A stretch of DNA of 64,000 nucleotides, from positions 992,001 through 1,056,000 of the forward strand of contig JANHCV010000007.1 of assembly GCA_025594325.1 (NCBI GenBank), written 5' to 3'. Positions within the stretch are counted from its first letter, which is position 1. Every line of letters begins with the position of its first letter. The notes below the pieces were generated by a model that made no database searches, was not told the origin of the DNA, and saw only the letters and a program-made list of their open reading frames with translations. This document shows positions 10,177 through 23,600 of this stretch, in pieces. A program made the position numbers and the translations under genes. Origin of the DNA: Blastocladiella emersonii ATCC 22665. Its lineage: Eukaryota > Blastocladiomycota > Blastocladiomycetes > Blastocladiales > Blastocladiaceae.

Positions 10177-12857
10177 TCACACTTCGGCGAGATACGCCTC
10201 GGCCTCAGCCTGCGCGAGCGCCGTCGCGATACACCAGTCCTCGGCTGCTGCCGCCGCCGGCGACCCCGCCGCGGGCGTCGCGACCGCGACGGCGGGCTCG
10301 GGCATCGCGCACGGCGACATCCACGGCCACTGCGCGCCGGCCATGGCGGCCGCGAGCGGCGACGCGGGCCCGTGGTGGGCGTGGCCGTGGCCGTAGCCCG
10401 TGGGCGTCGGCGAGACAGCTGCGCCGAGCGTCCACGCGAGCGCGAAATCGTCGTTGGCAGCCGCCGCACCCGTACTGCCGTCAGCCACGAGCCGCGCGAG
10501 GTTGCAGTTGAGCTGGTGGTGGTCGAGGAGGCCGATGGGCGAGCACGGCGTCGACGTCGACGTCAACAACGACGTGGGCGCGAGTTCGATGGGCGACGGC
10601 GGCGGGGCGCACGGCGCGATGAGGCCGGGGGAGAGCGGGAACGGCGACGCGGGCCAGGCCGGGTACATGGGCGAGGGCGCGAGCGGCGCCGAAGCCGCAG
10701 CCGCCGCAGCGGCGGCCGTCGTCGCGGACTCGAAGACGCGGGTCGGGTCAAGGAACGCGAGGTCGTAGTCGACGACTGAGAGCGTCGGGATCGGCGTCGT
10801 TGAAGCCGCCACGGGCGCGGGCGGCGGCGGCGGGAGGAGACCGAAATGGTGGTGCATGGCGGCGGCCATGGAGAGGGCAGGCGGGAAGATGGTCGTGGGC
10901 GCTGGCGGCGGCGGCGGCTGAGTGGCGAATGGCGCCGAGAGCATGGGCAGGGGGAGAGGCAGCGGCATGCGCATCTGCGCGTGCGTGTGGATCGGGTACT
11001 GGTTGGGCGCGAGGCCCGGCGGGGTCTGCAGCTCGCGCATCATGTCCTCGAGCGACGGCTCGTGCTGCTGCTGGCCGTGCGGCTCGTGTTGCTGCTGGCC
11101 GTGCGGCTCGTGCGGCGGCGGCGGCGGCGCCGAGTAGAAGTTGACGTGGTGGTGGTCGTGGTGGGGTGGCGGCGCGAGCCCGGTCGACTGCTCGGGCACC
11201 ACGACGGGCGCGTCGAGCTGCGTGAGCCACAGCGCGTCGAGGGCGAGGTCGTTGGCGATGGGCGAGGACGCGAGCGACGAGTACCCGCTGCTGCCACCGC
11301 TGGCGCACTCGAGGTACGGCGACGGCGGCATGGTGGCGAACGTGTAGGGCGAGAGCAGGGCGGCGTCGAGGTCGAACTGGCTCATGGCCGCCGCCGCGGC
11401 GGGTTCCGTCGCGGGCGCGAGCTCGGGGAAGACGACGGTGGCCGCGGGGGCTGGGACGGGCGACTGGGCGGGGAGGAACCGCGGCGTCGCGGCGGCGGCG
11501 GCAGCGGCCGTGGTCGTGGGCAGCGGCGAGACGCTGGCGTCCATGTCGTAGTCGCCGTCGGCGTCGAGGTCGTGGAACGCGGCGGGCGGGTCGATCTTGG
11601 ACTCGAGAAAGTCGGGGGTGAGCTCGACGAGCGTGTTGACCTTCCAGGCCTTGAGGATGCGGTGCCAGAGCGCGGTGGCGAGGCCGGCCTCGCGGGCCTG
11701 CGACTTGGTGCGGCCGAGGCTCCAGGTGATGGCCTCGGCGACGGCGGGGGTGGCAAGCTCGATCTGGGCGAACACGGCGAGCAGGCACGCGCGGTTGTCG
11801 GAGAGGTGCGAGATGAGGCGGTGGCTAGCAGGGACGATCGGAGCGTGAGCGGGCCGCGGTGAGGGAGCGATCGAGAGGGCACGGAGGAGAGAGCCCGGGT
11901 CGGGCGCCCTCGATCCATGGCCGCGAATGAGAAGAAAGCGCGTACCCCTTGATGTAGCCCTGGCACGAGCACTTGGTAATGTCCTGGACGGGGCAGTTGG
12001 TGCGGGGCAGGAGCAGGTGGCGCATGCCGAGGTGCTCCTTGAGCGACTCGGTGCGGACCTGGCGGCGGCTACGACGAGGAGGGAAACGGTCGGTGGCCAC
12101 GAGGGGCAGGTATGGGTCAGCTCGAGAACAAGGCAGCTCCCCGTTTTCGTTGGCTCGCCGGCGTCGCCCCCCGGCCCATGGCGCGAGCGTTGGGCAGGGA
12201 CGAGCAACAAGCGATCGAGGGCGGCGTGCACCGCGGCTCCGCGGCGACCGGATCGAGCGCTTGTGGTCGCGGTGTGGCGGCGGTTGCACAGCCGCGCGAC
12301 GCGAAGTCTAGCGCGGCGTGATCGTGGCGGTGATCACGCACGCACTGCGCCCTGATCGCCCGGATTCGAGCGCACGCAGGAGAAAGAAAAACGTACGATC
12401 CACCAGTGCGCTTGCTGACCCAGTTATCGCGGAACAGCTGGCCGCACACGGGGCACAGGTACCCGGCCTGCGCCGAGGTGCCGGGCACGCCGCCGCCTGC
12501 GCTCGTTGCGGCCGGGTCGGGGTCGTGGCGGTGCACGACGGGGTTGCGCACAAACGCCTCGCACCGCGCGCGCGTGTCCGGGTCGAGGTCGTCGGGCAGG
12601 AACGCCGTGGTGAAGGGCGCCGTGAGGAGGACCGTGGCCGCGGGCATGGGCCCGAGCGACGGCGACAGCGACATGGAGGCCGCGTCGTGCAGCGGCGGGG
12701 TCGCGAGCTGCGACTGCTGCGCGGCGGCGACCACGGGCGAGGCGCGCGCGCGCATCTTGCGCGTAGCCGGGCGGCGCGACGTCGTGGAGCCGACGGTTGG
12801 GGAGGTGGCCGAGGAAGAGGAGGCAGCGGCGGTGGAGGAACGCGAGGTGCGGGTCAT
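10177..12857 (-). CDS. Putative zinc-finger regulator with long Ala/Pro/Gln-rich tail
   Basis: Exons 12857-12397, 12068-11946 and 11824-10177 give 743 residues. Intron 1 is 328 bp, far longer than most here; intron 2 is 121 bp with CTCAC before CTAG. Across the first join runs YLCPVCGQLFRDNW, then LKEHLGMRH about 28 residues later: a Cys-x2-Cys and His-x4-His arrangement like an extended C2H2 finger. More cysteines follow (RTNCPV, KCSCQGY). A helical block (HRLISHLSDNRACLLAVFAQ to ALWHRILKAWKVNTLVEL) precedes about 500 residues of Ala, Pro, His and Gln runs resembling activation domains. I do not recognise the family; transcriptional regulation is inferred only from composition and the finger-like motif. 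Confidence 0.65.
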
Positions 12858-14690
12858 GGTGGGTGGTAGCGCGGGGTGATCGGGGTCAGGGTGGGGGGTA
12901 TGCGGGGGCAGCGGCGGGCCGTGTGTGGGTGTGGGTGGTGGGTGATGGGTGGGTATGGGGGAGGTATCACGGCACGGCCAGCGAGCTCTAGGGGGAGGTG
13001 GGTGGTCGGGAGGAAGAGAGGAGCGAGCGGCAGCGGGGCAGCGTGCGCGCTAAAATGGGGGCAGGGCACGACAGGGCGGCGAGGCGGCGAGGGCAATCGT
13101 CCGGCCGCACGGGTGCAGTCAGGTTGGGTCAGGTTCGCTCGCGCGGTCAGGCGGGCGCGTGGGGCCAGGACAGGAAGGTGGGTCGGGTCGCTGCACGTGT
13201 GGAGCGGGACCGCGGCTATTGATTCGCGCGTCGGACTTGGGTGATCAGCAAGCGAGCGTGCGGGGGTGTCGCGGCGTTTTGAGTCGGCGCGCGCGCGCGT
13301 GGGGAGAGCGACGACGTGGGCAAGGTTGCGGCAGCGCTGAAGCATACGTCGCAGTGATGTCGCCAGCGTGGCACGGAAGCAGCTGCAACAGCAGTGAAGG
13401 CGGCGGTGGCGGGGAGGAAGCTTCGGCGCGCCCAATCAGGTCGCCGCGGACGGGCGGGCGAACGATGCGACTTAGGTTTGTTCGACTTCGGTCCAGGACG
13501 TCCGAGCCGCACCCGTTCCCGGCGCTGATCGCCTCATTTCCCGCTTGTGTGCCGAAGCCCGATCGCCGCCGTCAACGGAGATGAGGACAGCACACGCACG
13601 CGCTTGCGCTCCATGATGACGGTGGCAGCGGCAGTGGAGCCGCGCACGCGCGGTCGCGATGGCGGGCGTTGGGCGACGCAGCGGTCTTGGGAGACGCAGT
13701 CCGGCCGGGGCGCGCGCGGCGGGAGCGGGGCGTGCGGAGCGTGCGGCCGGGTGGACGGGATGCATGGGCCGGGAACCCGGGGCGGTGCGGCGGGCGGCGC
13801 GGACCAGGCGATCGCGAACCGCACGGTCCCGGCCCGTTCCGCGCATCCGGAGCTCCCGCGCGCCTCCGCGCGCCTCCGCGCGCTTCGCGGGCCGCCCCGC
13901 CCTTGCCTGATCCGGCAGGGCAGGGGTGGTCTGACACGCGCTGCGTCACCGCCCCGTCACATCTCATCTCATCTGTGCAAACTCTCGGCGCCTTCTCTTA
14001 CATTCACGCGTTCCATAATGTCATTAGGTCCCGCTGCTGCGGACCGCACTTAGATTTAGCTCCCGTCCACGAAGCCGAACCGGAACCGTCTCCCTTCCCA
14101 CGCGTAGCCCCACTCTTCTTTGACGTGGCACCATCGCTGTCGCCGACGCTTCGGTGCGCAAGCGAGAGGATCTCGCCGACGTTTCACCCTTCACGTGCAT
14201 TGATGGCTCAGTCGCATCGCGTCGCGGTCGCGACCGCGTGGCGGCGGCTAAGCCACTACGCCGGCGCCGGACGGGCGCGCCGACTATGCCCTTGGGCGCT
14301 CCGTGAGAGCGCGGTGCCGCGGTCGGTGGACCGATGGGCACGGCGAGAGTAAGAGAGAGGTCGACGCGCTGCTCGAGACCGCGCGCGCCAGGGCGGGAGC
14401 GATTCCGACGCTGAGGAGAGGGCGGATCGGCTCTCCAACGTGAGAGAGACCCCGTCGACGGCTCAGCGACACCTGAGTCGCGCCCGTGGTGGCCGGCGGG
14501 GCTCGCGTATCCGAAATCACCGACCATGGCCATCGACCACGGCCATCGAATCTGCGCTCAATGCCGCTCGCAGCCTCTCAGGACGCACCCAGCAGCTTCA
14601 CTCACAGCCCGATCAACTAGTCGTCGTAACTACCTGTATTAAACGAACCGAAAACCCCACAAAACTCTCTTCATCCTCCTCTTCCATCAT
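12858..14690. other. Long intergenic region upstream of the zinc-finger-like gene
   Basis: These 1.8 kb hold the 5' region of the minus-strand gene that starts at 12857 and the 3' flank of Sec16. There is a short direct repeat of CGCGCCTCCG near 13859-13880. Open frames here are Arg/Ala-rich, without start context or splice structure, and look like products of GC-rich sequence. No RNA gene was recognised. Confidence 0.5.
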
Positions 14691-17600
14691 CTACCCCATC
14701 CCCGGCGCCGGCGGCATGAACGACGGCATCGCGGGCGGCGGCGGCGCACCTGCGCCCGCACCACCTGTTGCACTCGCCCCTCCCGGGTTCAGAACGTCGA
14801 CGTACCGCGACCGCCCACGCATGTTGCGCACCGCCGAGCTCGCGGGCCCCGGCGGCGGGCCGCCCGACCCAAGACTCTGGATCTCGGCCACCGCTTCTGC
14901 CGCCGCCGCGGCCGCGCGCGCGGAACGCTGTGGTTTGCTGCTGCGCGCCGTGGTTGGCGACGGCACGCCCTCGAACGAGAGCGGCGCAGGGGGTGGCGGC
15001 GGCTGGTACGCCGCGGGCGCGCCCGAGGGCGGCATGCTGGGTGAGGGCGAGGGCGCATCGCCGCCGTTGTTGGTGCCGTACGGGGACGGCGCGGGGGCCG
15101 CAGCGGGGGCGGCGGTCTGCGGCGGAGGCATGTACTGCGCCGCCACGGGCGGGGCCGCGGGCGAGCCCATCGGTGGCGGAGCCGCACCGCCGTAACCCAT
15201 GCCCATGCCCGACGCGGGCCGCGGGGGCTGCATCTGCATCGGCTGCTGCATTGGGGACGGCTGCGGCTGGGGCGCCGGCGGCGCGTACGCAGCAGCGGGC
15301 GGCTGGTACGGCGCGGGCGACATGGTGCGCGGCACGCCGTTGTTACCGCCGTACCCGGCGAGCGGGGACCCGGCCATCATGGGCGGCGGCGGGCCGGCCG
15401 AGTACCCGATGGTCGCGGCCTGCGACGCCATGGGCGGCGGCGGGGACCCGGAACTGCCGCCGAGCGACGACGAGGATGGCGGGGGCGCGGACCCGCGGCG
15501 GACGGGCGGGGTGCTGCTCATGGGCGGCGGGCCCGATGCGCGGCCCGCCGCCGATGCCGAGTCGGCGTCGGCGGCGCTCGCGTCCTTGTTGATCCACCGC
15601 TTGAGCTCCTTGTCGTAGTAGAAGGTGTTCTCCTTGCCCAAATTCGCCTTGGTCGCGGGCTTGCCCTCGGGCGGGTTCTTGGCCTGCGACCGCGGGCGCA
15701 GCAGGCTGAACACGCGACCGAACACGCCCGTGCTGCTGCTCGACCCGTTCTCGGACGTGGCGCTCGCGGGAGACGCGGCGCCGTCGCCGGGCGCGGAACG
15801 CGCGCTGTCGGGCGCCGACGCCTTGGCCGACGCCGACGAACCGCCCGTCGCGTCCTCGGCGACGGCGGCCTTGGGCTTGTTCTTGCGCAGGCTCGAGTTG
15901 CCGAACCCGAGATCGTCCCACTCGTCGGGCTCGCGCTCCTCCTGCGGCTGCGGCTGCTGCTCGGCCTGCTGGTTGCCGTACCCGGTCGCCATGGCGGTGT
16001 CGACCATGGGCGGCGCGGGCGAGAAACCGCGCTGGCCGGTGGGCGGAACCGACGGCGGGCGCGCGGCAACCGCAGGAGGCGCCGGCGGCGACGCGGGCGT
16101 GTACCCGCCCGTGTACGCGGGGTACGCGGCGGCGGGAGCGGGCTGCTGCTGCGGCGACATGGCGGGCGGCGGCGCGTAGCCGAACTGGCCCGCGTTCAGG
16201 TTCGAGTTCGCGGACAGCGGACGCTGCGCGGCCTGCTTGGGCGACACACCGTACTGCTGCTGCTGCTGAGCCGGATCGTAGGGTGCGAGGTAGCCCTGCG
16301 ACGCGGGCGCGGGCGCGGGCACGGTCGCCGCGTTGACTTTTGGCGACGGCGCGTAGCCCTGCTGTCCGTACGGCGCGGGCGCCGCGTCGTAGCCCGACGC
16401 GGGCGGGTACTGACCATACTGCTGCTGCTGCGGGTCCTGGCCGAACGCCGCCGTGGACTGGCGGCGCTGGTCCTGGCTGTACGCCGCGGCGGACGGACGG
16501 CGCTGGTCCTGGCCGCCGTACACGTCGTGCGGCTGCTCGAGCTGCTGCTGCTGTTGCTGCTGGGGCGGGACGTAGCCGTACGTCGGCGGCTGGTATCCCG
16601 ACTCGGCGGCTGCGGGCGGCTGCGCGTCGTGCCCGCGCGGCGACGGCGGGATGGCCGCGGGCTGGTACGACTGCTGGTACACGTCGGTTGTGGCCGGCGC
16701 GGGGTAGTACCCGCCGTAACCCGTGTTCTGCTGCTGCTGCAGGTCGGTGGCGCTTGCGAACACGGTCGAGGCCGCGGGCGCGAGCGTCGAAGTCTCAGAA
16801 AACTGCTCGAGCCCGCGACCCGGCGCCCTCGCGATAATCGCGCGGACGACGTCGTCGACCTGGAACTGCGGCGCGATCTTGCGCGTGAGCCACGACGCGC
16901 CGTCGCCGTAGAACTCGTCGGCGTCGGCGCCAACCTCGGCCGCCGGGACCAGCTCGTCGACGGTCGACCCGAGCTGGATCAGCTCGCGGAGCACCGAGAC
17001 GGGGACCGCCGTGCTGTCGCGGGCGACGATCCACGACGCGGCGAGCATCGCACCGCGCACGTAGTGCCGCGCGACGGCGCATGGACCGGCCGCGAGGAGA
17101 CGGCGCGCATGCGCGAGCTTGTACCCGACGAGGTGCGGCATCGCGGCCGCGTCGACGAGCGCGCCGGGCTCGGGCGCCGCGGCGCCGAGCGGACCGGCGT
17201 CGCCCGCGGTGACGGCCATGCAGAACTCGACGATCTCGGTGAGGAACAGGGCCTTGGCGTCGCCGTGGAATGCGTGCGGGAACCGCGTATGCGGCGCCGT
17301 GAGGAGCACCTGGCGCGTGGCGGCGCGGTCGAGGGTGCCGAACACGCTGTCGCCGTGGCGCGCGCCGCCGAGCGGCTGCGCAAGGAGGTGGCACAGCGCG
17401 GCGGCGTCGGTGCGGCCGTACGCGCGCAGCCGGTCGGCGAGCGCGACGAGCGCTGCCATGGTGTTGGCGCCGGCGCGGTGCGTCAGGACCAGCACGAGGA
17501 GCTCGCGCCACCAGTTGAGCTGCGCGGACGTTGGCGGCGCCGGCGTGGTGTCCGACGGGAGCAGGACGTGATCGACGGCGGTCCGCGCCCAGTCGCCGTG

Positions 17601-20600
17601 CCCGTCGGCCGTGAGCACCGTCAGGAAGAACTGCAGGACGGGGCCGGCGGCGCGCGGGAGCGTCACGTCGAGGACGGGCGTCGTTGCGTCGGGACTCGCG
17701 ACTTCGCCGGTGGCCGACGAGGGGAGCAGACCCTTGGCCGCGAATGTGCCCGCGGCGCGAGCCCACGCATCGTGGCTGTGACGACTCGCGAGCGCGAGCG
17801 CCGTAGCCCACTGGCCGCGGGAGACGCACCAGTCGACGGCGTCGCCGAGCCGGCCCGGGTTGAGCAGCAGGTTGTACAGCGGGAGCAGCGCGTCCTCGGC
17901 CGTGGTGTCGGCCTCGGGGTTCGGGGTATCGGCGATGCCCGCGGACTGGAGGTGCGCGCGGAGCACGTCGGCCACGACCGCGTCGGTTGAGACGCCGGAC
18001 CCAGCGGTACTCGCGAGGGCGCGGAGTGCGCGCAGGAGGAGCACGCGGTCGGCCGAGTGCTCGCGCGTCTCCTCGGACGCGTCCGTGTCAGCGTGCAGCG
18101 CTGCCTCGGTGGTCACCGTCTCGGCATCGAGCCAGTCGAGCGCGACCTTGCGCGCAGCTTCGATCGTGGTCCCCGGCCGCAGGAGCGGGCCGGGCAGCGC
18201 GGCCGCGGTTGCGGTGACGGCGTCCTGCCACGGCGCGAGTCGGATCTCGCCGGGGTACAGCTTGGTGATGGGCTTGGTCACGGCGGGGTCGGTCGAGTAG
18301 CGGAGCGACGACTTGGGGAATGAGACGCACAGCGTGCCGCGCGGCGAGAAGGTGACGAGCGGGACACGCGACCCGATGAAGAAGGCGTTGAACGGGCCGC
18401 GCACCGTGGGCACGGCGACGGGCGGCGGCGTGCGCGGGTACGACACGTGCGGCGGCGGCGCCGAGTCGACGAGCGGGGTCCCGCACCACGCGCAGAACCG
18501 GCCGCCCGCCGGGTTGAAGGTGCGGCACTGCGAGCACTGCAGCGGCAGCGGCGCCATGGTCTTGATGGGCGCGGGCGCCGCCGGGTCGGTGCCCGGGCTC
18601 GTCATGCTGCGCGGGCCGGCGTGCGGCGAGCGCACCGCGTCGGGCAGCGCGAACGAGGAGGAGCCGTCGGCGGCTGCGGACCGCGGCGACATGAGCGACT
18701 CGTCGTGCGGGCCCGTGAACGCGGAGGCGGTCGGCGTCATGGATCCCGTGGTATCGAACGAGCTCACCGAACCGGCCGACGACGGACGCTTCGGGTAGTC
18801 AATGACGAGGCCCGTACCGGCGGCGGCCGAGGGGCTGGTCGGCGACGACGATCCAAAGGCCGGGACGGGCGCCGGCGCGAACGGGGCGGGGGCAGCGGGG
18901 ACAAACGACGCCGTCGCGATCGTGGGCCGAGCCGAGGGGCTGCGCATGTCGGCGATCGTGGTCGGCGGCGGCACGTACGCGTTCGCGGCCGGCGACACGG
19001 AGCGCGCCGGAGGGGCGGGCGACGCGGAGGCGCGCGGCGCCGAAAGTGGCGGCGGCGAGCGCTGACTCGGGCTGCGCGCGGCGCCCGGGAACGACGGCGG
19101 CGGCGTCGCGACTGCAATCGGGACGGGCACGGGCGACTTGGCCGCAGGTGGCGGCGGCGGCGGTGCAACGGGGCTCTGCGCGCGCTCCTGCTGCTGCTGT
19201 TGAGCGGGAAAAAGCGCGGGGCTCGGCGCCTTGCCGTACACGGGAGACTGCGCCTTGGGCGGTTCTACGATCGCGATGCGGGGTCAGCCAAGTCAAAACG
19301 AGCAGCAACTCGAAATGAACGCACCGTGAGTGGGAACAGCGTCCTGATGGAACTGAGGAACGGGCGCATGCTCGGGTGCGTGGAACGTCTGCAGCGGCGG
19401 CGGGGCCGAGTGGGCGGCGGCGGGAGCCTCCCAGCCGTTCTCGACGGATTGTTGCTGTTGCTGCTGCTGCTGCTGTTCGTGTGGCTGAACGTAGTACTGG
19501 TTCCACTGGTCGTGCTGCTGCGCCTGCTGCTGCTGAGCGGGCCACTGCTGCTCGTACGACTGGTGGTAAGGCTGCTGCTGCTCCGCCGGGTGCTGCTGCT
19601 GAGGAGGCTGCTCGGGGACGAACGACGAGTGCTCAGGCTGCGGCGGATGGGCGGCCGCGTCCTGCTGGTACTCCTGCTGCGGCTGGTGGTGCTGGTGGTG
19701 CTGGCCGTGATGCTCGGCCGGCGGTGGCTGCGAAAACTGCTGGTGCTGCTGGTCCTGCTGCTGCTGGTCCCACCACTGGTGCTGCTGCTGCAGCGGCGCC
19801 TGCTGCTGGAAGTTCTGCTCGGCGGGCGGCGGTGGCACCTGGTGCTGCTGGTGGTGGTCGCCAAACGACGGACTCTGGCCGTACGCGGACGCGGCGGCCT
19901 GGTCAAAGCCCTGCTGGTAGCCGTGGTGCTGCTGGTCGTGGTGGTACGACTGCTGGACATGCTGCTGCTGCTGATCCCACTGCGGCTGCGCAGGAGGGGC
20001 CTGCTGGGCGCCAAACGATGGGCTCTGGCCGTAGCCGCCGTTGAACTGCTCCTGCTGCTGCTGCGGCGGCGGCGGCGGGTACTGCTGCTGCTGCTCGGGC
20101 TGCGGCGGGTACTGGTCAAACGACTGCTGGTGCTGCTGCTGCGGCGGAGCCTGCGCGTCGAACGACGGGCTCTGACCGCCGTAGCCAGCGACGCCCTGCT
20201 GATGCTGCTGCTGCTGCTGCTGGTGCTGCTGCTGGTTGAGCGGCTGCCCATACTCGCCGCCGAACGGCGTGTACTGCTGCTGCTGAGCCGGCGGGTACAT
20301 GGGCGAGCGCGGCGGCTCCTGGAACTGCTGCTGCTCCTGCTGCTGGTACGTGGGGTACCCGAAGTGCTGCTGCTGCTGCTGGACGGGCGACATGGGCGGC
20401 GGCGGCACCGCGTACGTCGGCGACTTGGTCGGCGACCGAGACGTCGGCGGGGGCGGGGAGACGAGCGGCGGCGGGGGCGGGGCAAAGAAGTCGCCCTGGG
20501 GCGCCGGCGCGGGTCGCGGACTCGCCGCGACCTTGGGCGTCGGCGGCTTGGCCGCGGCGGCCGTGGGCGAGGCCCAGGACCCGGTGCTCGAGTTGAACGA

Positions 20601-23600
20601 CGTCTGCGGCGAGAAAGACGCGGGCGGCGGCGGGAAGTTGCCGAACGCGGGCGCCGGCGCCGGCGCGAAGCTCGGGGAGGCCGACGCGGCGGCGGGAGGC
20701 TGCGCGGCGTAAACCGACGGGCTCGCACCCGAGTTCGAGTTGAACGAGGTCTGCGGCGAGAAGGGCGCCGGCGGCGGGACGCCGAACGCGGGCGCCGGCG
20801 CGAAGCCAGGCGACGCAGCAGCGACGGGCGGCTGAGCCGGGTACGCCGACGGACTCGCCGAGGCGGCCGCGAGCGGAGCGGGGGCGGGCGCGAAGCCGAG
20901 AGACTGCGAGGGCTGCTGGTACGACTGCTGCTGCGGAGGCGGCGGCTGGCCCCAGAACGAGCTCTCGCTCTGCGACGCGTTGAGCGAGCTGCCGGGCGAA
21001 ATAGCACGAGCGAATGGCGAGGCCGCGGTCGGAGCGGGCGCGGGTGCCGGGGACGAGCTGGCGCCCCACATCGGCTGATGCTGCTGCTGCTGCTGTTGCT
21101 GTGGCGACGTGGCGGGTGGCGGAGCGTTTACGGGCGCGGCGGGCGGGGCAAACTGGTCGAAGAACGAGTTTTGCGCGGCGAGCTGGCCCTCGAACGGCGA
21201 CGCGGCGCGCTGGACGGTCGGCGGCGGCGCGAACGCGGAGGCAGCGGGCGGCGCGGCGGGCGCGAAGTTGGGCGAAACGCTCGACGGGGCGGGGGCCGCG
21301 TCCCAGCCGTAGCCCGACTGCTGCTGCTGCTGCTGCGCGGGCTGCGGCGAACCAGCGGGAGCAGGAGCCACATTCCACCCGGGAACGGCGACCGGCGGTG
21401 CCGGAGCGGCCGCAGGGTTCCACGAGGGAGACGCCGAGGCCGGGTACGCCGACGGTGCCGCGGCGGGCGACGCGGCGCTCGCGACGCTCGGAGCAGGCTG
21501 CTCGGGGACAAATGGCGACGCCGAGCGCTGCGCAGGCGCGGCGGCAGCGGCGGCGTGGGTCGGCGGGCTTGCGGCCGGCGCGTGGAACGGCGATGCGGCA
21601 CGCGGCGGCGCGGTAGCGGTTTGGTGCGCGGGCGAAGCGGACGCAGGAGCAGCACCGAACGCGGGCGAGGCCTGGATTGCAGCAGCGGGAGCTGGCGGCC
21701 ACGCGGGCGACGCGGTAGTCGCGGCGGGTGCGGGCGGTGCGGGGGTCGTCGACTTGGCGGGCGAGGGAGCAGCGGGCGCGCCGAAGAACGGAGCGGGCGG
21801 CGCCGCGGGCGTCCAGAAGTCGCCGGCGGAGTCGGCCGAGGACTCGCCGAACGGGTTGGCAGCATGCTGACCCCAGCTCATCACAGGAGCGGGAGCGGCG
21901 GCAGTGCCTGGCTGCGGCGGCGACGCGGCGTGGGCCAGGGCCGTGGGTGGCGATGCAGCATGAGCAGCGGGCTGCGGTGGCGAGACAGCGGCAGGAACCG
22001 CGAACGCGTCGTCGACATCGCTCACGGTCGGACCGCTGAACGGGTTCGCAACCGCTGACGGCTGGACAGGCGGCGAGCCGGCCGTCACCGAGGGCCACTG
22101 CTGCGGGGAGGCAGCCGCCGCCTTGGGAGGCGACGCGGCGCGACCAAAATCGGGGACGGGCGCAGCGGGCGTGAAGTACGACGGCACGTCGGTGGCCGGC
22201 GTGAAGAACGACGACACGTCGGGCTGCTCCTGCTGCTGCTGCGGCTCCTCGTGCACGGGCTCGGGCTCGGGGACGGGCGGCGCAAACGACGAGTCACCAA
22301 AGTCGCTGTTGCCCCAGTCGAGCTCGTGCGCCGCGGGTGGCTGCGCAGCTTGCTCGACGGCGGCGTGGGTATCGGCAACTGCGGGCTCTTCGACGGTGAC
22401 GGGCGCAGGCGCGGGAACGACGGCCGGGCTGCCGTTGGCGTTCTCGAACGCGTCCGAGGGCACGCTGCTCGACGGGCAGACATCCCACCACGACGACGCG
22501 GTCTCGGGAGCGACGGGCTCCCAGGTCGGGGGCTGCATGACGGGAGCAGGGGCAGGCTCGACGGGGGCAGCCTCGACGGCGGGAACAGGAGCGACGGGCT
22601 GCGCGGCGGGGACCTCGGGCGACGGGATATCCCAGCCGAAGCCGTCCTCGGGGTCGGACCAGCCGGGTGCAGCCGCGGGCACGGCAGGCGCCGACTCGGG
22701 CGCGGAAGCAGCGGGTGCTGACTCCTGCGCGGGAGCCGGGGCAGGCGCGGCCGGCTCCTCGACATACGCGGGCTCGGGCACCGAGGCAGCGGGCAGGTCG
22801 AACGCGGGAGCCGGTGCGGTGAAGGCGCCGGTCGCGGCCGACGAGAAGAGGTCGTTGAGCGACGGGTACTGCGGCGGGGTAACGGCCCACGGCACCGTCG
22901 GGGGAACTGAGGCAGCGGGCTCGACGGCGGCCGGTGCGGGGGCGGGCGGGGAGGCAATGAAGGAGGGCTCCTCGGGAGCAGCGGGTGCTGGAGCAGGGAC
23001 GGGCTCTTCGACGGCAGGCGCCTCCTCACCAACCGGAGCGGGAGCGGGAGCGGGCTCAACGGCGGGCGAGGGAATGCGCTCCTCGGCGACGGGCGAGGGA
23101 GCGCGCTGCTCGGCGACGGGTGCGGGTGGCGCGAGCTCGGACTCGGGCTCCGGCACGGGTGCGGGCGAAGGCTCGCGAGCAGCAGGAGACGGCTTGCGCA
23201 CCGGCTCGGGAACGGGCGAAGGCTCGCGGACGGGCTCCTGCACGGGCGACGGCTCGCGAACAGGTGCGGGCGCAGGCGCCGCGAGCGGCGACGCGCCGGT
23301 GATCACGCCCCACGCGGCATCGGGTTCAGGCACATGCTCCGGCTCGCTTGCCGGTTCGGGGGCGAGCGGCTGTGCGGGAGCGAGGAACGGCGGGACCGCC
23401 GCGGTCGAGACGGGCGGGGCGACGACGGGAGCGAAGGGCGACGCGGCAGCCATGGGCGGCGGGGCGAACGGGTTCGCGAGCGGCGCGATGGTGGGCGAGG
23501 CAAAGGGGTTGGCGCCGGACGCGCGCAGGGCGAGGGCGCCCTCCGAGGTCGACTTGGTCATGCCCGTACCGAGCCCGGCGAGCGCCGGCGGGACCGCAGC

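Noticed and set aside
10846-11862. Gly/Arg-rich plus-strand frame of 338 codons
   Set aside because: Antisense of the Ala/Pro/His-rich tail of the gene at 10177-12857, whose exons join in frame with consensus splice sites.
16527-17990. Long plus-strand frame opposite the Sec16 central domain
   Set aside because: Arg/Val/Glu-rich mirror of a conserved domain on the minus strand; GC-rich third positions keep antisense frames open.
19440-20360. CTG/CAG trinucleotide arrays as possible unstable microsatellites
   Set aside because: Runs are short and interrupted (CTGCTGTTGCTG and similar) and encode Gln tracts in Sec16; treated as coding sequence and not as separate repeats.
18447-22058. A 1,203-codon open frame on the plus strand, Leu/Arg-rich
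   Set aside because: It is the reverse complement of the CAG-rich part of Sec16: CAG runs read as CTG (Leu) on the other strand. The composition is a by-product, there is no start context, and the minus-strand frame has recognised domains.
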